Shown: in pieces, positions 1 to 7,585 of the stretch
Position numbering within the stretch: position 1 is the stretch's first letter
Layout of the letters: each line of letters starts with the position of its first letter
NCBI GenBank assembly: GCA_964393035.1
Contig: CAYMRX010000003.1
Coordinates: forward strand, 1 to 64,000
Length of the DNA stretch: 64,000 nt
Reading direction: 5' to 3'
Source: Tabrizicola_A sp964393035
Lineage (GTDB): Bacteria > Pseudomonadota > Alphaproteobacteria > Rhodobacterales > Rhodobacteraceae
Notes under the pieces: model-generated
Database searches by the model: none
The model's input: the letters and a program-made list of their open reading frames with translations, nothing else
What the model was told of the DNA's origin: nothing
Made by a program: the position numbers and the translations under genes

Positions 1-51
1 CGTGCCAATGTTGACGTGCGGTTTCGTCCGTTCAAACTTTGCCTTTGCCAT
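1..51 (-). CDS. tuf: Elongation factor Tu, N-terminal fragment (cut by window start)
   Basis: Only the first 17 codons are present, read leftwards from an ATG at 51-49. They encode MAKAKFERTKPHVNIGT, which is the diagnostic N-terminus of bacterial EF-Tu just before its GTP-binding P-loop. EF-Tu is the GTPase that carries aminoacyl-tRNA to the ribosome. An AAGGGCG stretch just upstream (minus strand) could serve as ribosome binding site. The gene lies downstream of the lipoprotein gene in the same direction but about 130 bp away. The rest of the gene is outside the window, so integrity cannot be judged. Confidence 0.93.
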   Translation of the reverse strand, partial: MAKAKFERTKPHVNIGT

Positions 52-101
52 TTGGGCGCCCTTGATTTTCGGGGGCCCGCAAAAGGGCCCTGTGTTCCAC
101 G

Positions 102-123
102 GGCGGGCACTTATCTGCCCGCC
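102..123 (-). terminator. Perfect 8-bp hairpin between lipoprotein gene and tuf
   Basis: GGCGGGCA and TGCCCGCC form a perfect stem around a 6-nt loop. It lies in the 132-bp gap downstream of the lipoprotein gene and upstream of tuf. On the minus strand no T-run follows the stem, so it is not a classical intrinsic terminator; it may instead be a leader structure of tuf. Role uncertain. Confidence 0.35.
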
Positions 124-183
124 TGGGAAAAATCAAGACCTGCCGGGCGTTCCGCCCGCGCAATAAGGCAGTTGGCCGCGTTC

Positions 184-828
184 TTAAGGCAGGGTTCCGA
201 CGGCGGGCGAAACCGGGACAACCGGCGTCACCGGTTTCTTGCTCAGGGAGGTTGCCGTCGGCTGCTTGGCGACCGGCAGCGGCGGCAAGCCGAACCATTC
301 GGGGTGTTCCAGCAACCAGCCTTCCACGGCCTTCGCGGCATTATACGACAGCGTGTCCATCTGTTGCGCCGCCGACTTGGTCAGCCCCGAACCGACAACG
401 GTTTCCCCTGACATTTTTTCCATCACGATGATCTGCTTGCCCTCATCGTTCAGCCTTTTCTGCTCCGCATCGTCCCAGATCGTCACCGTCACCCCCAAGG
501 CCGATTTCGGGCTCAGCACCAAGGGCACGCCGGGCGGCGCCAAGGCAAAGGCGTCAACCGAGATGCCGATGTTGTAAAGCTTGGCACCCTCATAGCGGCC
601 AAAGCGGTCTTCCATCGCCTGTTCCAGCGACTTCTCCCATTGTTCCGGCGTGGCATTGCGCGAGATCGCGACCTTTTGCATGTTCGATGTCACCACAATG
701 TTGTGGCCGAGCGCGAAGTTGCCCAAAGGCACCGGCGGCTCTTTCAGGTCATTGGTCTGACAGCCGGAAAGGCCAAAGCCTGCGATGGCAAGACCAAGAA
801 CAACGGCAACGGAACGCAGAAATCGCAT
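184..828 (-). CDS. Conserved Rhodobacterales lipoprotein of unknown function
   Basis: A 214-residue protein starting at the ATG at 828; a longer in-frame reading from 891 exists, but the signal peptide (MRFLRSVAVVLG, then a lipobox LSGC) begins at 828. The mature part contains GHNIVV, DRFGRYEG, LVLSPKSAL and GETVVGSG segments that look conserved, and ends in a Pro/Val-rich, probably disordered tail. It should be anchored in the outer membrane or inner-membrane periplasmic face. The layout resembles a Rhodobacterales lipoprotein family that I recall as DUF6778, but this was not checked. It is divergent from the RidA-like gene (126-bp gap) and upstream of tuf. No function can be assigned. Confidence 0.75.
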   Translation of the reverse strand: MRFLRSVAVVLGLAIAGFGLSGCQTNDLKEPPVPLGNFALGHNIVVTSNMQKVAISRNATPEQWEKSLEQAMEDRFGRYEGAKLYNIGISVDAFALAPPGVPLVLSPKSALGVTVTIWDDAEQKRLNDEGKQIIVMEKMSGETVVGSGLTKSAAQQMDTLSYNAAKAVEGWLLEHPEWFGLPPLPVAKQPTATSLSKKPVTPVVPVSPAVGTLP

Positions 829-954
829 CGGAAACTCCGGGAAAGGGCAGCGTCTTCTTCTCGGGATACAGGGGCACAGACAAACGCGCAATGCACTCCC
901 TTGCGAGCGGGCAGCAGCCTGCTAGGCTATCCCCAGTCGCCAAGAGGTGCCGCC

Positions 955-1464
955 ATGACCGACAACACCCCGATCACGCCCGAGATGATGGCGCTGAAAA
1001 TGGGCCTCGACATCCCCGACTTTGACCGCATCGGCTATTACGGGGCCGATTATGGCACCATGAAGCCCTTTCACCGGATCGGGAACCTCTTGTTCCTGTC
1101 GGGCCATGTCGCCCAGATCGGCACAACGATCACCCACAAGGGGCGCCTTGGCAAAGATCTGACAACCGATCAGGGCTATGCGGCCGCGCGCCAGACCGGG
1201 CTGAATGTGTTGGGCGGTATCCGGCAGGCGGTGGGCAGCCTTGATCAGGTGAAATCCATCGTGCGGACACTGAATTTTGTGGTCTGCACACCCGACTATG
1301 AAGATGTTCACAAGGTGTCATCGGGGCTGTCCGACCTCTTGGTGGAAACCTTCGGGCGCGAGCGCGGTCTTGGGGGGCGGGCAACGATCGGCGTCATGGC
1401 GCTTGCTGGCGGGGTCTGTTTTGAAACCTGGGCCACGGTTGAATTGCATGACGGTTGCCCATGA
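955..1464 (+). CDS. RidA/YjgF-family protein
   Basis: A 169-residue protein. Its core (residues about 35-165, with GNLLFLSGHVAQIG near residue 45 and a C-terminal ALAGGVCFETWATVEL strand) matches the RidA/YjgF/UK114 fold of the longer YjgF-like subclass. RidA proteins hydrolyse reactive enamine/imine intermediates, but this subclass is diverse and the substrate is unknown. The ATG at 955 is chosen because homology starts there; the upstream in-frame extension from 640 overlaps the divergent lipoprotein gene. Its TGA stop overlaps the ATG of the next gene (ATGA), so the two genes are translationally coupled. Confidence 0.8.
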   Translation: MTDNTPITPEMMALKMGLDIPDFDRIGYYGADYGTMKPFHRIGNLLFLSGHVAQIGTTITHKGRLGKDLTTDQGYAAARQTGLNVLGGIRQAVGSLDQVKSIVRTLNFVVCTPDYEDVHKVSSGLSDLLVETFGRERGLGGRATIGVMALAGGVCFETWATVELHDGCP

Positions 1465-2423
1465 TTACGGCCTATCACGCCAAAGACGGGCGGTTGATCG
1501 CCTTTGACACGCCCGATCGCACGGCGCTGACCTCTGCCGTCTGGATCGACCTTTACCAACCCGACATGGCCATCGCCATCACGCTGGCGGGATTGGGTCT
1601 GGATGTCCCCAGCCTTGAGGATATGGAGGAAATCGAACTGTCGAACCGGCTCTATCACGACGACGGCACCGATTACCTGACCGTGATGGTGCCGGGCCAG
1701 AATGATGCCGATGAACAGGTGACGGCCCCCGTCACCTTCATCTTGTCAGACACGCGTCTGGTCACGGTGCGCCATCACCGGCCGCGCCCGTTTGAAACCT
1801 TTCCTGCCCGCGCCGAAAAAAGCGGGCTTGGGGTGGACAGCCCCGATCATGTCTTCACCGGTCTGGTTCAGGAAATCATCGGGCGGCTGGCAGATCACCT
1901 TGAAGGCGTCGGTCGCGCGCTGGACGAGGTGGCGCGGCTGATCTACCAGCCGAAGGGTCAATCCCAGACCGGGCTGCAAGGTGCCTTGGTGCAGATCGGC
2001 CAGCAAGGCGAAAGGCTGGGCCGGGTGCGGCTGGCACTGTTGACCATGGGGCGGGCGGTGAACCATATCGAACCGGGGATCGCCCGCCGCCCCGGTTCGA
2101 AAGATCTCGCCAAGGCGCTGAAGACCGAGTTGCGCGACATCGACGCCTTGGATCAGCACGCGAACTTCCTCGACAGCCGGCTGGCGCTGGCCTCGGATGC
2201 GACGCTGGGCACCATTGATCTGTCACAGAATTCGACGGTGAAGATTGTGTCGCTTGTCTCGGTCCTGTTCCTGCCCCCGACGCTGATCGCCAGCATCTAC
2301 GGGATGAACTTTGCCGTCATGCCAGAACTTGCACATCCTTTGGGCTATGCCGGTGCCTTGGTTCTGATGGTCGCATCGGCTGCCATCACCTGGGCGGTGT
2401 TTCGCTGGAAAGGCTGGCTATAG
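1461..2423 (+). CDS. CorA-family divalent cation transporter (ZntB-like)
   Basis: A 320-residue protein of the CorA metal ion transporter family. The large N-terminal cytoplasmic domain is followed by two C-terminal membrane segments. The loop between them carries the family signature YGMNF (GMN, residues about 280), and a basic tail RWKGWL ends the protein. The family forms pentameric channels for Mg2+, Co2+ or Zn2+; ZntB members transport Zn2+. Which ion is moved here cannot be read from the sequence. The start at 1461 overlaps the stop of the RidA-like gene; a TTG two codons upstream is less likely. Convergent with the GntR gene downstream. Confidence 0.85.
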   Translation: MITAYHAKDGRLIAFDTPDRTALTSAVWIDLYQPDMAIAITLAGLGLDVPSLEDMEEIELSNRLYHDDGTDYLTVMVPGQNDADEQVTAPVTFILSDTRLVTVRHHRPRPFETFPARAEKSGLGVDSPDHVFTGLVQEIIGRLADHLEGVGRALDEVARLIYQPKGQSQTGLQGALVQIGQQGERLGRVRLALLTMGRAVNHIEPGIARRPGSKDLAKALKTELRDIDALDQHANFLDSRLALASDATLGTIDLSQNSTVKIVSLVSVLFLPPTLIASIYGMNFAVMPELAHPLGYAGALVLMVASAAITWAVFRWKGWL

Positions 2424-2478
2424 GCGCGCATCAAAGACCGCGCCACGGTTCGGCCCCGGCCATGCGCGAAGAAAAGAT

Positions 2479-2544
2479 GAGTATTTGAAAAGGCGCAAAT
2501 CCTGGGGCGGAGCGGCTTTGTGATTTGCGCCTTTCAAAATACTC
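2479..2544. repeat. Large imperfect palindrome (REP- or terminator-like)
   Basis: Two 23-nt arms (2479-2501 and 2522-2544) are reverse complements with two mismatches and enclose a 20-nt spacer. The left arm starts GAGTATTTG and the right arm ends AAAATACTC, followed by CCGCCGGAGGC. It sits between the convergent corA-like and gntR genes, so it may end both transcripts. The GAGTATTT/AAATACTC plus CCGCCGGAGG motif resembles palindromic repeats I recall in intergenic regions of Rhodobacterales; no second copy was found in this window. Confidence 0.7.
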
Positions 2545-2592
2545 CCGCCGGAGGCACCCCCGGCCTGCCCCAAGCGATCAGGCGCACCATCC

Positions 2593-3243
2593 TCACGACA
2601 ACGCGGCCAAGAGGTCCATCGCGGTGATCTGATCGAACTGCACATGCCGCTGCATCAGCGCCTCGGCGGCAGGGGCGTCACGCGCGACGATCCGCTGGGC
2701 AATCTCGCGGTGTTCGCGGGCGGATTGGGCGATGGCCCCCGCATAGTGGTAGCGGGCGCGATAATAGGCCAAGAGCTTGCGGGCATTGGTCTTGATCATC
2801 TCGGTCAAAAACGGATTGCCCGCGGCCAGCGCCACGGTTTCATGAAAGCGCAGGTTCAACTGGTAATAGCCATCCGGGTCGGCATTGCCCTTGGTTTCGG
2901 CATGCACCTCGCAGGCAACCACCACGGCTTCCAACTGCTCGGCCCAGCCCACCGACAGCCGACGCGCCGCAAGGCCGGCGGCCTGACCTTCCAGCTTGGC
3001 ATGCACCTCCAGAATGGCGAGGAATTCTTCCAAGGTCGGGCGGAACAGGGTCGCGCCTTTTCTGGGGTGGCGGCGGATCAGGCCCATCGCCTCGAGTTGC
3101 AGCAAAGCCTCGCGCACGGGGGTGCGGGACACGTTGAATTCCGCCACAAGGGCCGCTTCATCAATCGGATCGCCGGGCCGCAAACGGCCAAGATCAATCC
3201 AGCTCATGATCGTGTCGATAAGGGTTTCAGTCTGTCCCGCCAT
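2593..3243 (-). CDS. GntR-family transcriptional regulator (FadR/FCD subfamily)
   Basis: A 216-residue one-component regulator. The N-terminal winged helix-turn-helix (residues about 5-70) shows the GntR pattern with LRPGDPIDEAALV and VSRTPVREALLQLE. The C-terminal all-helical FCD domain (about 80-210) contains the expected metal/ligand region with LNLRFHETV and EHREI. Regulators of this class usually control uptake or catabolism of small organic acids, but no target gene is adjacent. The start at 3243 gives the normal length; an in-frame extension to 3648 overlaps the divergent adhesin gene and lacks similarity to the family. Confidence 0.88.
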   Translation of the reverse strand: MAGQTETLIDTIMSWIDLGRLRPGDPIDEAALVAEFNVSRTPVREALLQLEAMGLIRRHPRKGATLFRPTLEEFLAILEVHAKLEGQAAGLAARRLSVGWAEQLEAVVVACEVHAETKGNADPDGYYQLNLRFHETVALAAGNPFLTEMIKTNARKLLAYYRARYHYAGAIAQSAREHREIAQRIVARDAPAAEALMQRHVQFDQITAMDLLAALS

Positions 3244-3559
3244 GACCGCAAGAAAGGCGCGATTTTTCTCGCCCGTAAAGGGCAAAACGCCAGCCCATCC
3301 TGCCCCGTCAGCACCGGCGCCCCGCGCTTGCCCTTGAAATGTACGACACCGCATGGGCGAAGAAATTTGCGGCCTGTGCCCCGAAAACATCAATTGCGGC
3401 CGAATTGAGGGGGGAAATATGGCTGAATTGTATCTTTTGCGAACGCGACTCTGGATTTGATGATCGAAAGTGCGTATCCCTGACAGCAATCGACCCTCAA
3501 AAGTGGGTCTATAACAATGTTCCGGGAAATTTGACCCGGGTTTGAGGCGGAGTAGTGAT
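3244..3559. other. Intergenic region between gntR and the adhesin gene
   Basis: 316 bp between two divergent genes. It is visibly richer in A/T than the flanking coding DNA, especially 3340-3545, and should hold the promoters of both. A GGCGGAG stretch at 3546-3552 is the likely ribosome binding site of the adhesin gene. I see no clear operator, small gene or RNA in it. Confidence 0.5.
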
Positions 3560-6235
3560 ATGGTATCGGCGATTGATTTCGCCGTCCGCGATGTTGCGGG
3601 CGGCTCCCAACGTGGCACTGTAGCCGGCGAGGGCCAAGGAAATTTCATTCAGGTGGGGTCGGGGGACAGCGTTTCGCTGAACCTCTCGCGGGCCTCGGTG
3701 ATCGGCTATGAGCAACAGGGGGGCGATCTGATCGTCTCGCTTTCCGATGGCCGCAAGATCGTGCTGTCGGGCTATTTCGACGCAGCTGCGGGCGATGTGA
3801 ACCACCTTTACCTGTCAGACAACGGCACGATCACAGAGGTGATCGTTTCGGAAACCGGCGATGGGATGTTGTTTGCCGATTATGGCCCGGTGCAAGGCTG
3901 GGAAAAATGGAGTCCGCTGGACGATCTGCGTTTTGCCGAGGCGGATGGCGTTTCGGGCGGCATCATTGCGGCAGATGAGCCGGCCGGGATGGCCGCACTT
4001 GTGCCGGGGCTTCTGGGCGGCACGGGCGGCTTGGGCGCAGCGGCAGCGGTTGTCGGCGGCGCGGCAGTGATTGGCGGTAGCGGTGGGAGTGGCACCGGCG
4101 GCGGCGGCGGGGATGGCAATGATACCACGGGTGGCGGGGGCGGGGATGATGACCGTGCACGCCCGACCGTGGACGCACAGCATGCCGAGCCGCTGACCAC
4201 CAACACCACCAATCCACAAATCGCGGTGACCGGCACGGGCGAACCCGGCGACAGTGTCAAGGTGACGGTGGGCGGCGAGGTCAAGACCACCACCATCGGA
4301 TCGAATGGCAAATGGTCGGTCCTATACCCTGCAACCGGCCTTCCGAGCGATGGCACCCATACCGCGCAGGTGATTGTGACCGAGCATGGCACGACCCTCA
4401 CACATAGCCTGACCGGCCCGAAATTCATCATCGACATGACACCGCCGGATGTGGAAACCACCTCGGGCACCACCCTTCAGGGCGATGTCGAAAACCTTGC
4501 CGAATATGCCAATGGCGTCAGTCTTGGCGGCACCGGAGAGGCGGGCGCGGCGATCTCGGTCGTCATCAACGGCCAGACCCAGACCACCACCGTCGGCGCC
4601 AACGGGCAATGGACGGTGACCTTCACCCAAGCCCAGATCGCAGGGGGCGATTATCACACCCTTCCGGCCGTCATCACGGCAACCGATCCTTTGGGCAACA
4701 AAACCGTCATCAACCGCAGCATCGCCATCGACACCGTGACCACGGTCGCCGTCGACGCGGGTCAGATCGGCGGCGATGACCGCATGACCATGGCGGAATC
4801 GGACGGTTTCAACCTGACCGGCACCGCCGAGGCTGGTGCCTCGGTCACGGTGGTCTTTGAAGGGCAAAGCGTCACCGTGACCGCCAATGCCAGCGGCGTC
4901 TGGTCGGCCCCCTTTGCCTTTGGCAGCTTTGGCAAGATGACCCGCGATGGTCTGGTCAGCGTGACCGCGACCGACGCGGCGGGCAATACCAGCACCAGCA
5001 GCCATACCATCCACATCGACACCGAAGTGCAGAATTTCAGGCTGACCGCGGTGGACGATCTGACCAGCCTGACGGCTGGTGCGGATGCGGTAAACGCGGC
5101 AGAAGCGGCGAACGGCGTCACGGTATCCGGCACGGTTGAAGCCGGATCGACCGTCACCGTGAAATGGGGCGATATGACGCTTCCGGCCAGCGCGGTGAGC
5201 GTCGCGGCCAATGGCACCTGGACGGCAATCGTTCCCGCATCGGCCCTTCCGGCCGGCGAGGCCTTTGTCACCGTAACGGCGACCGCGCGCGACCAATATG
5301 GCAACATCTCGGGCAGCTTGACCCAAGTGGTCGAGGTGGATCGCGTGGTGACGCCGCTGACCCGTGGCGGCGGCCAGATCGGCGGCGATGGCTATATCAA
5401 CGCCGAAGAAGCGGCGGCAGGCGTGACGCTGACCGGCACGGTCGAGGCGAACTCGACCGTCTGGGTCAAGATCAATGGCGGTGCCGCGATCCAGACCACG
5501 GCCACCGCCGATGGCACCTGGTCGATCACCGTTCCGAAAGCCAGCCTGCCAACGGGCGACGATGTGGCGATGACCGTGCAAGTGTCGGCCCGCGACTGGG
5601 TGGGCAACCTGCGCGACCTGCCGATGGAGACGGTGCAGATCGACACAGTCGCCCCGGCAGATCCGGTTCGGGTGGGCGATGCGGGGGCGGGCAACCAGCT
5701 TTACGGCATTGCAACGGCGCTTTCTGCCGATGACTACAGCTATCACACGGTCGGCACGACGGGTGCCGCGCAGGAAATCACGCCCGCCGCCGAATACAAC
5801 GGCACCGTTGATGTGGGCGGACAACCGGTCAACGCGCATTGGGCGATGTTCGGCTCTGCCGTGCCAGACGGCACCTATCTGGTCATCAACAATTTCGATG
5901 CTGCCGGGAACGAGTCCAGCACGCTGTATCTGCGCAACACCACGGGCGAAGTGACGGTCAACCTGTCGCGGACCGGTCTGCAAGAATTTGACTTCGGCAC
6001 GATCGACCTGTCGGCGGCCGATGCAAACCTGACAATCTCGACCAATCAGGTTCTGGCCCTGACCGGTGCGGACAAGCAAATGACCATCGTGGGCGGTGCC
6101 GATGATGTGGTCACTCTGCAAGGGGCGACCCTTGCCAGCAGCGGCGCCCCGGCAGGGTTCAAGCTGTACAATCTGGGCAGTGGGGCTTCGTTGCTGATCG
6201 AGGACGACATCACCATCAACGCCACCGGCGTCTAA
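3560..6235 (+). CDS. BapA-prefix/Ig-repeat surface adhesin, likely type I secreted
   Basis: An 891-residue protein without a signal peptide. Residues about 1-135 resemble the BapA/LapA-type N-terminal prefix (SLSDGRKIVLSGYF, EVIV, FADYGPVQGW). A hydrophobic Ala/Gly stretch (about 150-175) and a Gly/Asp-rich linker follow. Five bacterial Ig-like repeats of about 100 residues then begin near 223, 321, 420, 519 and 621, each with a GTxEAGxxVxV core. The last 170 residues have a different beta-rich character and one degenerate GGADD element, but no true RTX nonapeptide array. The three genes downstream encode a complete type I secretion system in the same operon, so secretion by that system is the natural inference. 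It is short for BapA-type adhesins, which often exceed 2,000 residues. The ATG at 3560 follows a GGCGGAG ribosome binding site. Confidence 0.8.
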   Translation: MVSAIDFAVRDVAGGSQRGTVAGEGQGNFIQVGSGDSVSLNLSRASVIGYEQQGGDLIVSLSDGRKIVLSGYFDAAAGDVNHLYLSDNGTITEVIVSETGDGMLFADYGPVQGWEKWSPLDDLRFAEADGVSGGIIAADEPAGMAALVPGLLGGTGGLGAAAAVVGGAAVIGGSGGSGTGGGGGDGNDTTGGGGGDDDRARPTVDAQHAEPLTTNTTNPQIAVTGTGEPGDSVKVTVGGEVKTTTIGSNGKWSVLYPATGLPSDGTHTAQVIVTEHGTTLTHSLTGPKFIIDMTPPDVETTSGTTLQGDVENLAEYANGVSLGGTGEAGAAISVVINGQTQTTTVGANGQWTVTFTQAQIAGGDYHTLPAVITATDPLGNKTVINRSIAIDTVTTVAVDAGQIGGDDRMTMAESDGFNLTGTAEAGASVTVVFEGQSVTVTANASGVWSAPFAFGSFGKMTRDGLVSVTATDAAGNTSTSSHTIHIDTEVQNFRLTAVDDLTSLTAGADAVNAAEAANGVTVSGTVEAGSTVTVKWGDMTLPASAVSVAANGTWTAIVPASALPAGEAFVTVTATARDQYGNISGSLTQVVEVDRVVTPLTRGGGQIGGDGYINAEEAAAGVTLTGTVEANSTVWVKINGGAAIQTTATADGTWSITVPKASLPTGDDVAMTVQVSARDWVGNLRDLPMETVQIDTVAPADPVRVGDAGAGNQLYGIATALSADDYSYHTVGTTGAAQEITPAAEYNGTVDVGGQPVNAHWAMFGSAVPDGTYLVINNFDAAGNESSTLYLRNTTGEVTVNLSRTGLQEFDFGTIDLSAADANLTISTNQVLALTGADKQMTIVGGADDVVTLQGATLASSGAPAGFKLYNLGSGASLLIEDDITINATGV

Positions 6236-6256
6236 GGCCAGAGCGGAGGCAACCAG

Positions 6257-7585
6257 ATGCCGAAGGACCGCACACACGGGTCCGGCGCGGGGCGGAAATC
6301 CCCTGCCCGGCCACTGGCCGCGCTTGGCCTTGCGACGCTCGTTTTGACGGGGTGCGTCGGCGGGGGCGATGGCATTGCCAGCCGCATGTCGCTGCGCCCC
6401 GCCGGGGCGGCGACACCAAAAAGCGAAGGCGGCTCGGCACTGATTTCCCATCTTCAGGCCCGGCGATCCGTTCTGCCTTTGGGCGGAAGCTATGCACAGG
6501 TTGCCGATGCCGTCCTGGAGGCTGACGCAGGCGCGGCGGCGGCCGAGTTGCGCGTCGCCCGGCTGCGGTCGGACGCAAGGGCCAAGAACTGGCTGCCACA
6601 GCTTGGCCCGGCGGTGACGCTGTCTTCGCTGAAGGGGCTGGCGGCAGGATTGTTGCTGGAGCAAGCCCTCTTTGACCACGGCAAGCGCAAGGCTGAACGC
6701 GCCTATGCCGCCGCCGATGTCGAGGTGGCCGCCGTCAGCCTGTCGACCGATATCAACCAGCGGGTTTTTGAAGGGCTGACGCATTACGTCAACGCCGAAC
6801 GCGCCCGCGCGCAGGGTGCAGTGGCCGCGCGGGCCACGCAGCGACTGGCAGGCTTTGCCGACATCATGCGCCAACGCGTCGAGGGGGGCCTGTCGGACCG
6901 GTCAGAGATGCAGGTCATTGCGCAAAAACTCAGCGAAATGCAGGCCACCGGCGCCGCTGACCACGAGGCGGGAATTTCGGCCATGGCGGAACTGACCGCC
7001 ATGATCGCCACCCCGGTGGGCAGCCTGCGCGGGATCGACCAGCTTGCCGTGATCGGCAACCCTACCGAACCCTTGGCATTGGTGAAGGCCCGCAGCGAAG
7101 GAGCACGATCCATTGCCGAAAGCAGGATCGCCCGGGCCGGGCTGATGCCCAGCCTGACGGCCAAGGCCGATATTACATCAGACGCGATCGACCCCGGTCT
7201 GCGGCTGGGCGGGGCGGGTCTTTTGGGTTGGGGCACCAAGGAAGAACTGGCCGCCCTTGATGCCATCCCCGATCTGGTGGAGCGCCGCACGAAAGAGGCG
7301 GGCGAAACCGCCGAACGCCGGATCGTGGCACTGGAACGCCAGATCGCCCAATACCAAAGCCAGGCGGCCCAAGGGGCCACGGTGCTGGCTCAGACCGCAG
7401 ACAACCTCGATCTTTTCATCGAACAATACAAACTTGGCCGCCGCACCTTGCTGGAACTGGTCGACCAATATGACAGCTATGCAAGGCTGGAACGGGATCA
7501 GACCTCGTTTGGCTACAGCATCGCGCTGTTGGAGTTGGAGATCGCACGGGATCGCGGGCTTTTGGTGGATGGGGCACGGATGTGA
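6257..7585 (+). CDS. TolC-family outer membrane efflux lipoprotein of the type I system
   Basis: A 442-residue protein with an N-terminal signal ending in a lipobox (LTGC, Cys33). The body consists of two alpha-helical/beta-barrel repeats typical of outer membrane efflux proteins; EQALFDHGKRKAE and the late EQYKLGRRTLLELVD segment are characteristic of TolC-like factors. It should form the outer-membrane channel for export of the upstream adhesin. It follows the adhesin by 21 bp, and its TGA overlaps the GTG start of the ABC transporter gene. TolC proteins of type I systems are often not lipidated, whereas CusC/OprM-type ones are. Confidence 0.85.
   Translation: MPKDRTHGSGAGRKSPARPLAALGLATLVLTGCVGGGDGIASRMSLRPAGAATPKSEGGSALISHLQARRSVLPLGGSYAQVADAVLEADAGAAAAELRVARLRSDARAKNWLPQLGPAVTLSSLKGLAAGLLLEQALFDHGKRKAERAYAAADVEVAAVSLSTDINQRVFEGLTHYVNAERARAQGAVAARATQRLAGFADIMRQRVEGGLSDRSEMQVIAQKLSEMQATGAADHEAGISAMAELTAMIATPVGSLRGIDQLAVIGNPTEPLALVKARSEGARSIAESRIARAGLMPSLTAKADITSDAIDPGLRLGGAGLLGWGTKEELAALDAIPDLVERRTKEAGETAERRIVALERQIAQYQSQAAQGATVLAQTADNLDLFIEQYKLGRRTLLELVDQYDSYARLERDQTSFGYSIALLELEIARDRGLLVDGARM

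Noticed and set aside
3560..6235. RTX-type calcium-binding repeats in the adhesin
   Set aside because: Only one degenerate GGADD element was seen; no tandem GGxGxDxxx nonapeptides.
4322..6874. Minus-strand open frame of 850 codons across the adhesin and tolC genes
   Set aside because: The product is an Arg/Gly/His-rich shadow of the Gly/Thr/Asp-rich repeat region; the plus-strand reading has clear domain repeats.
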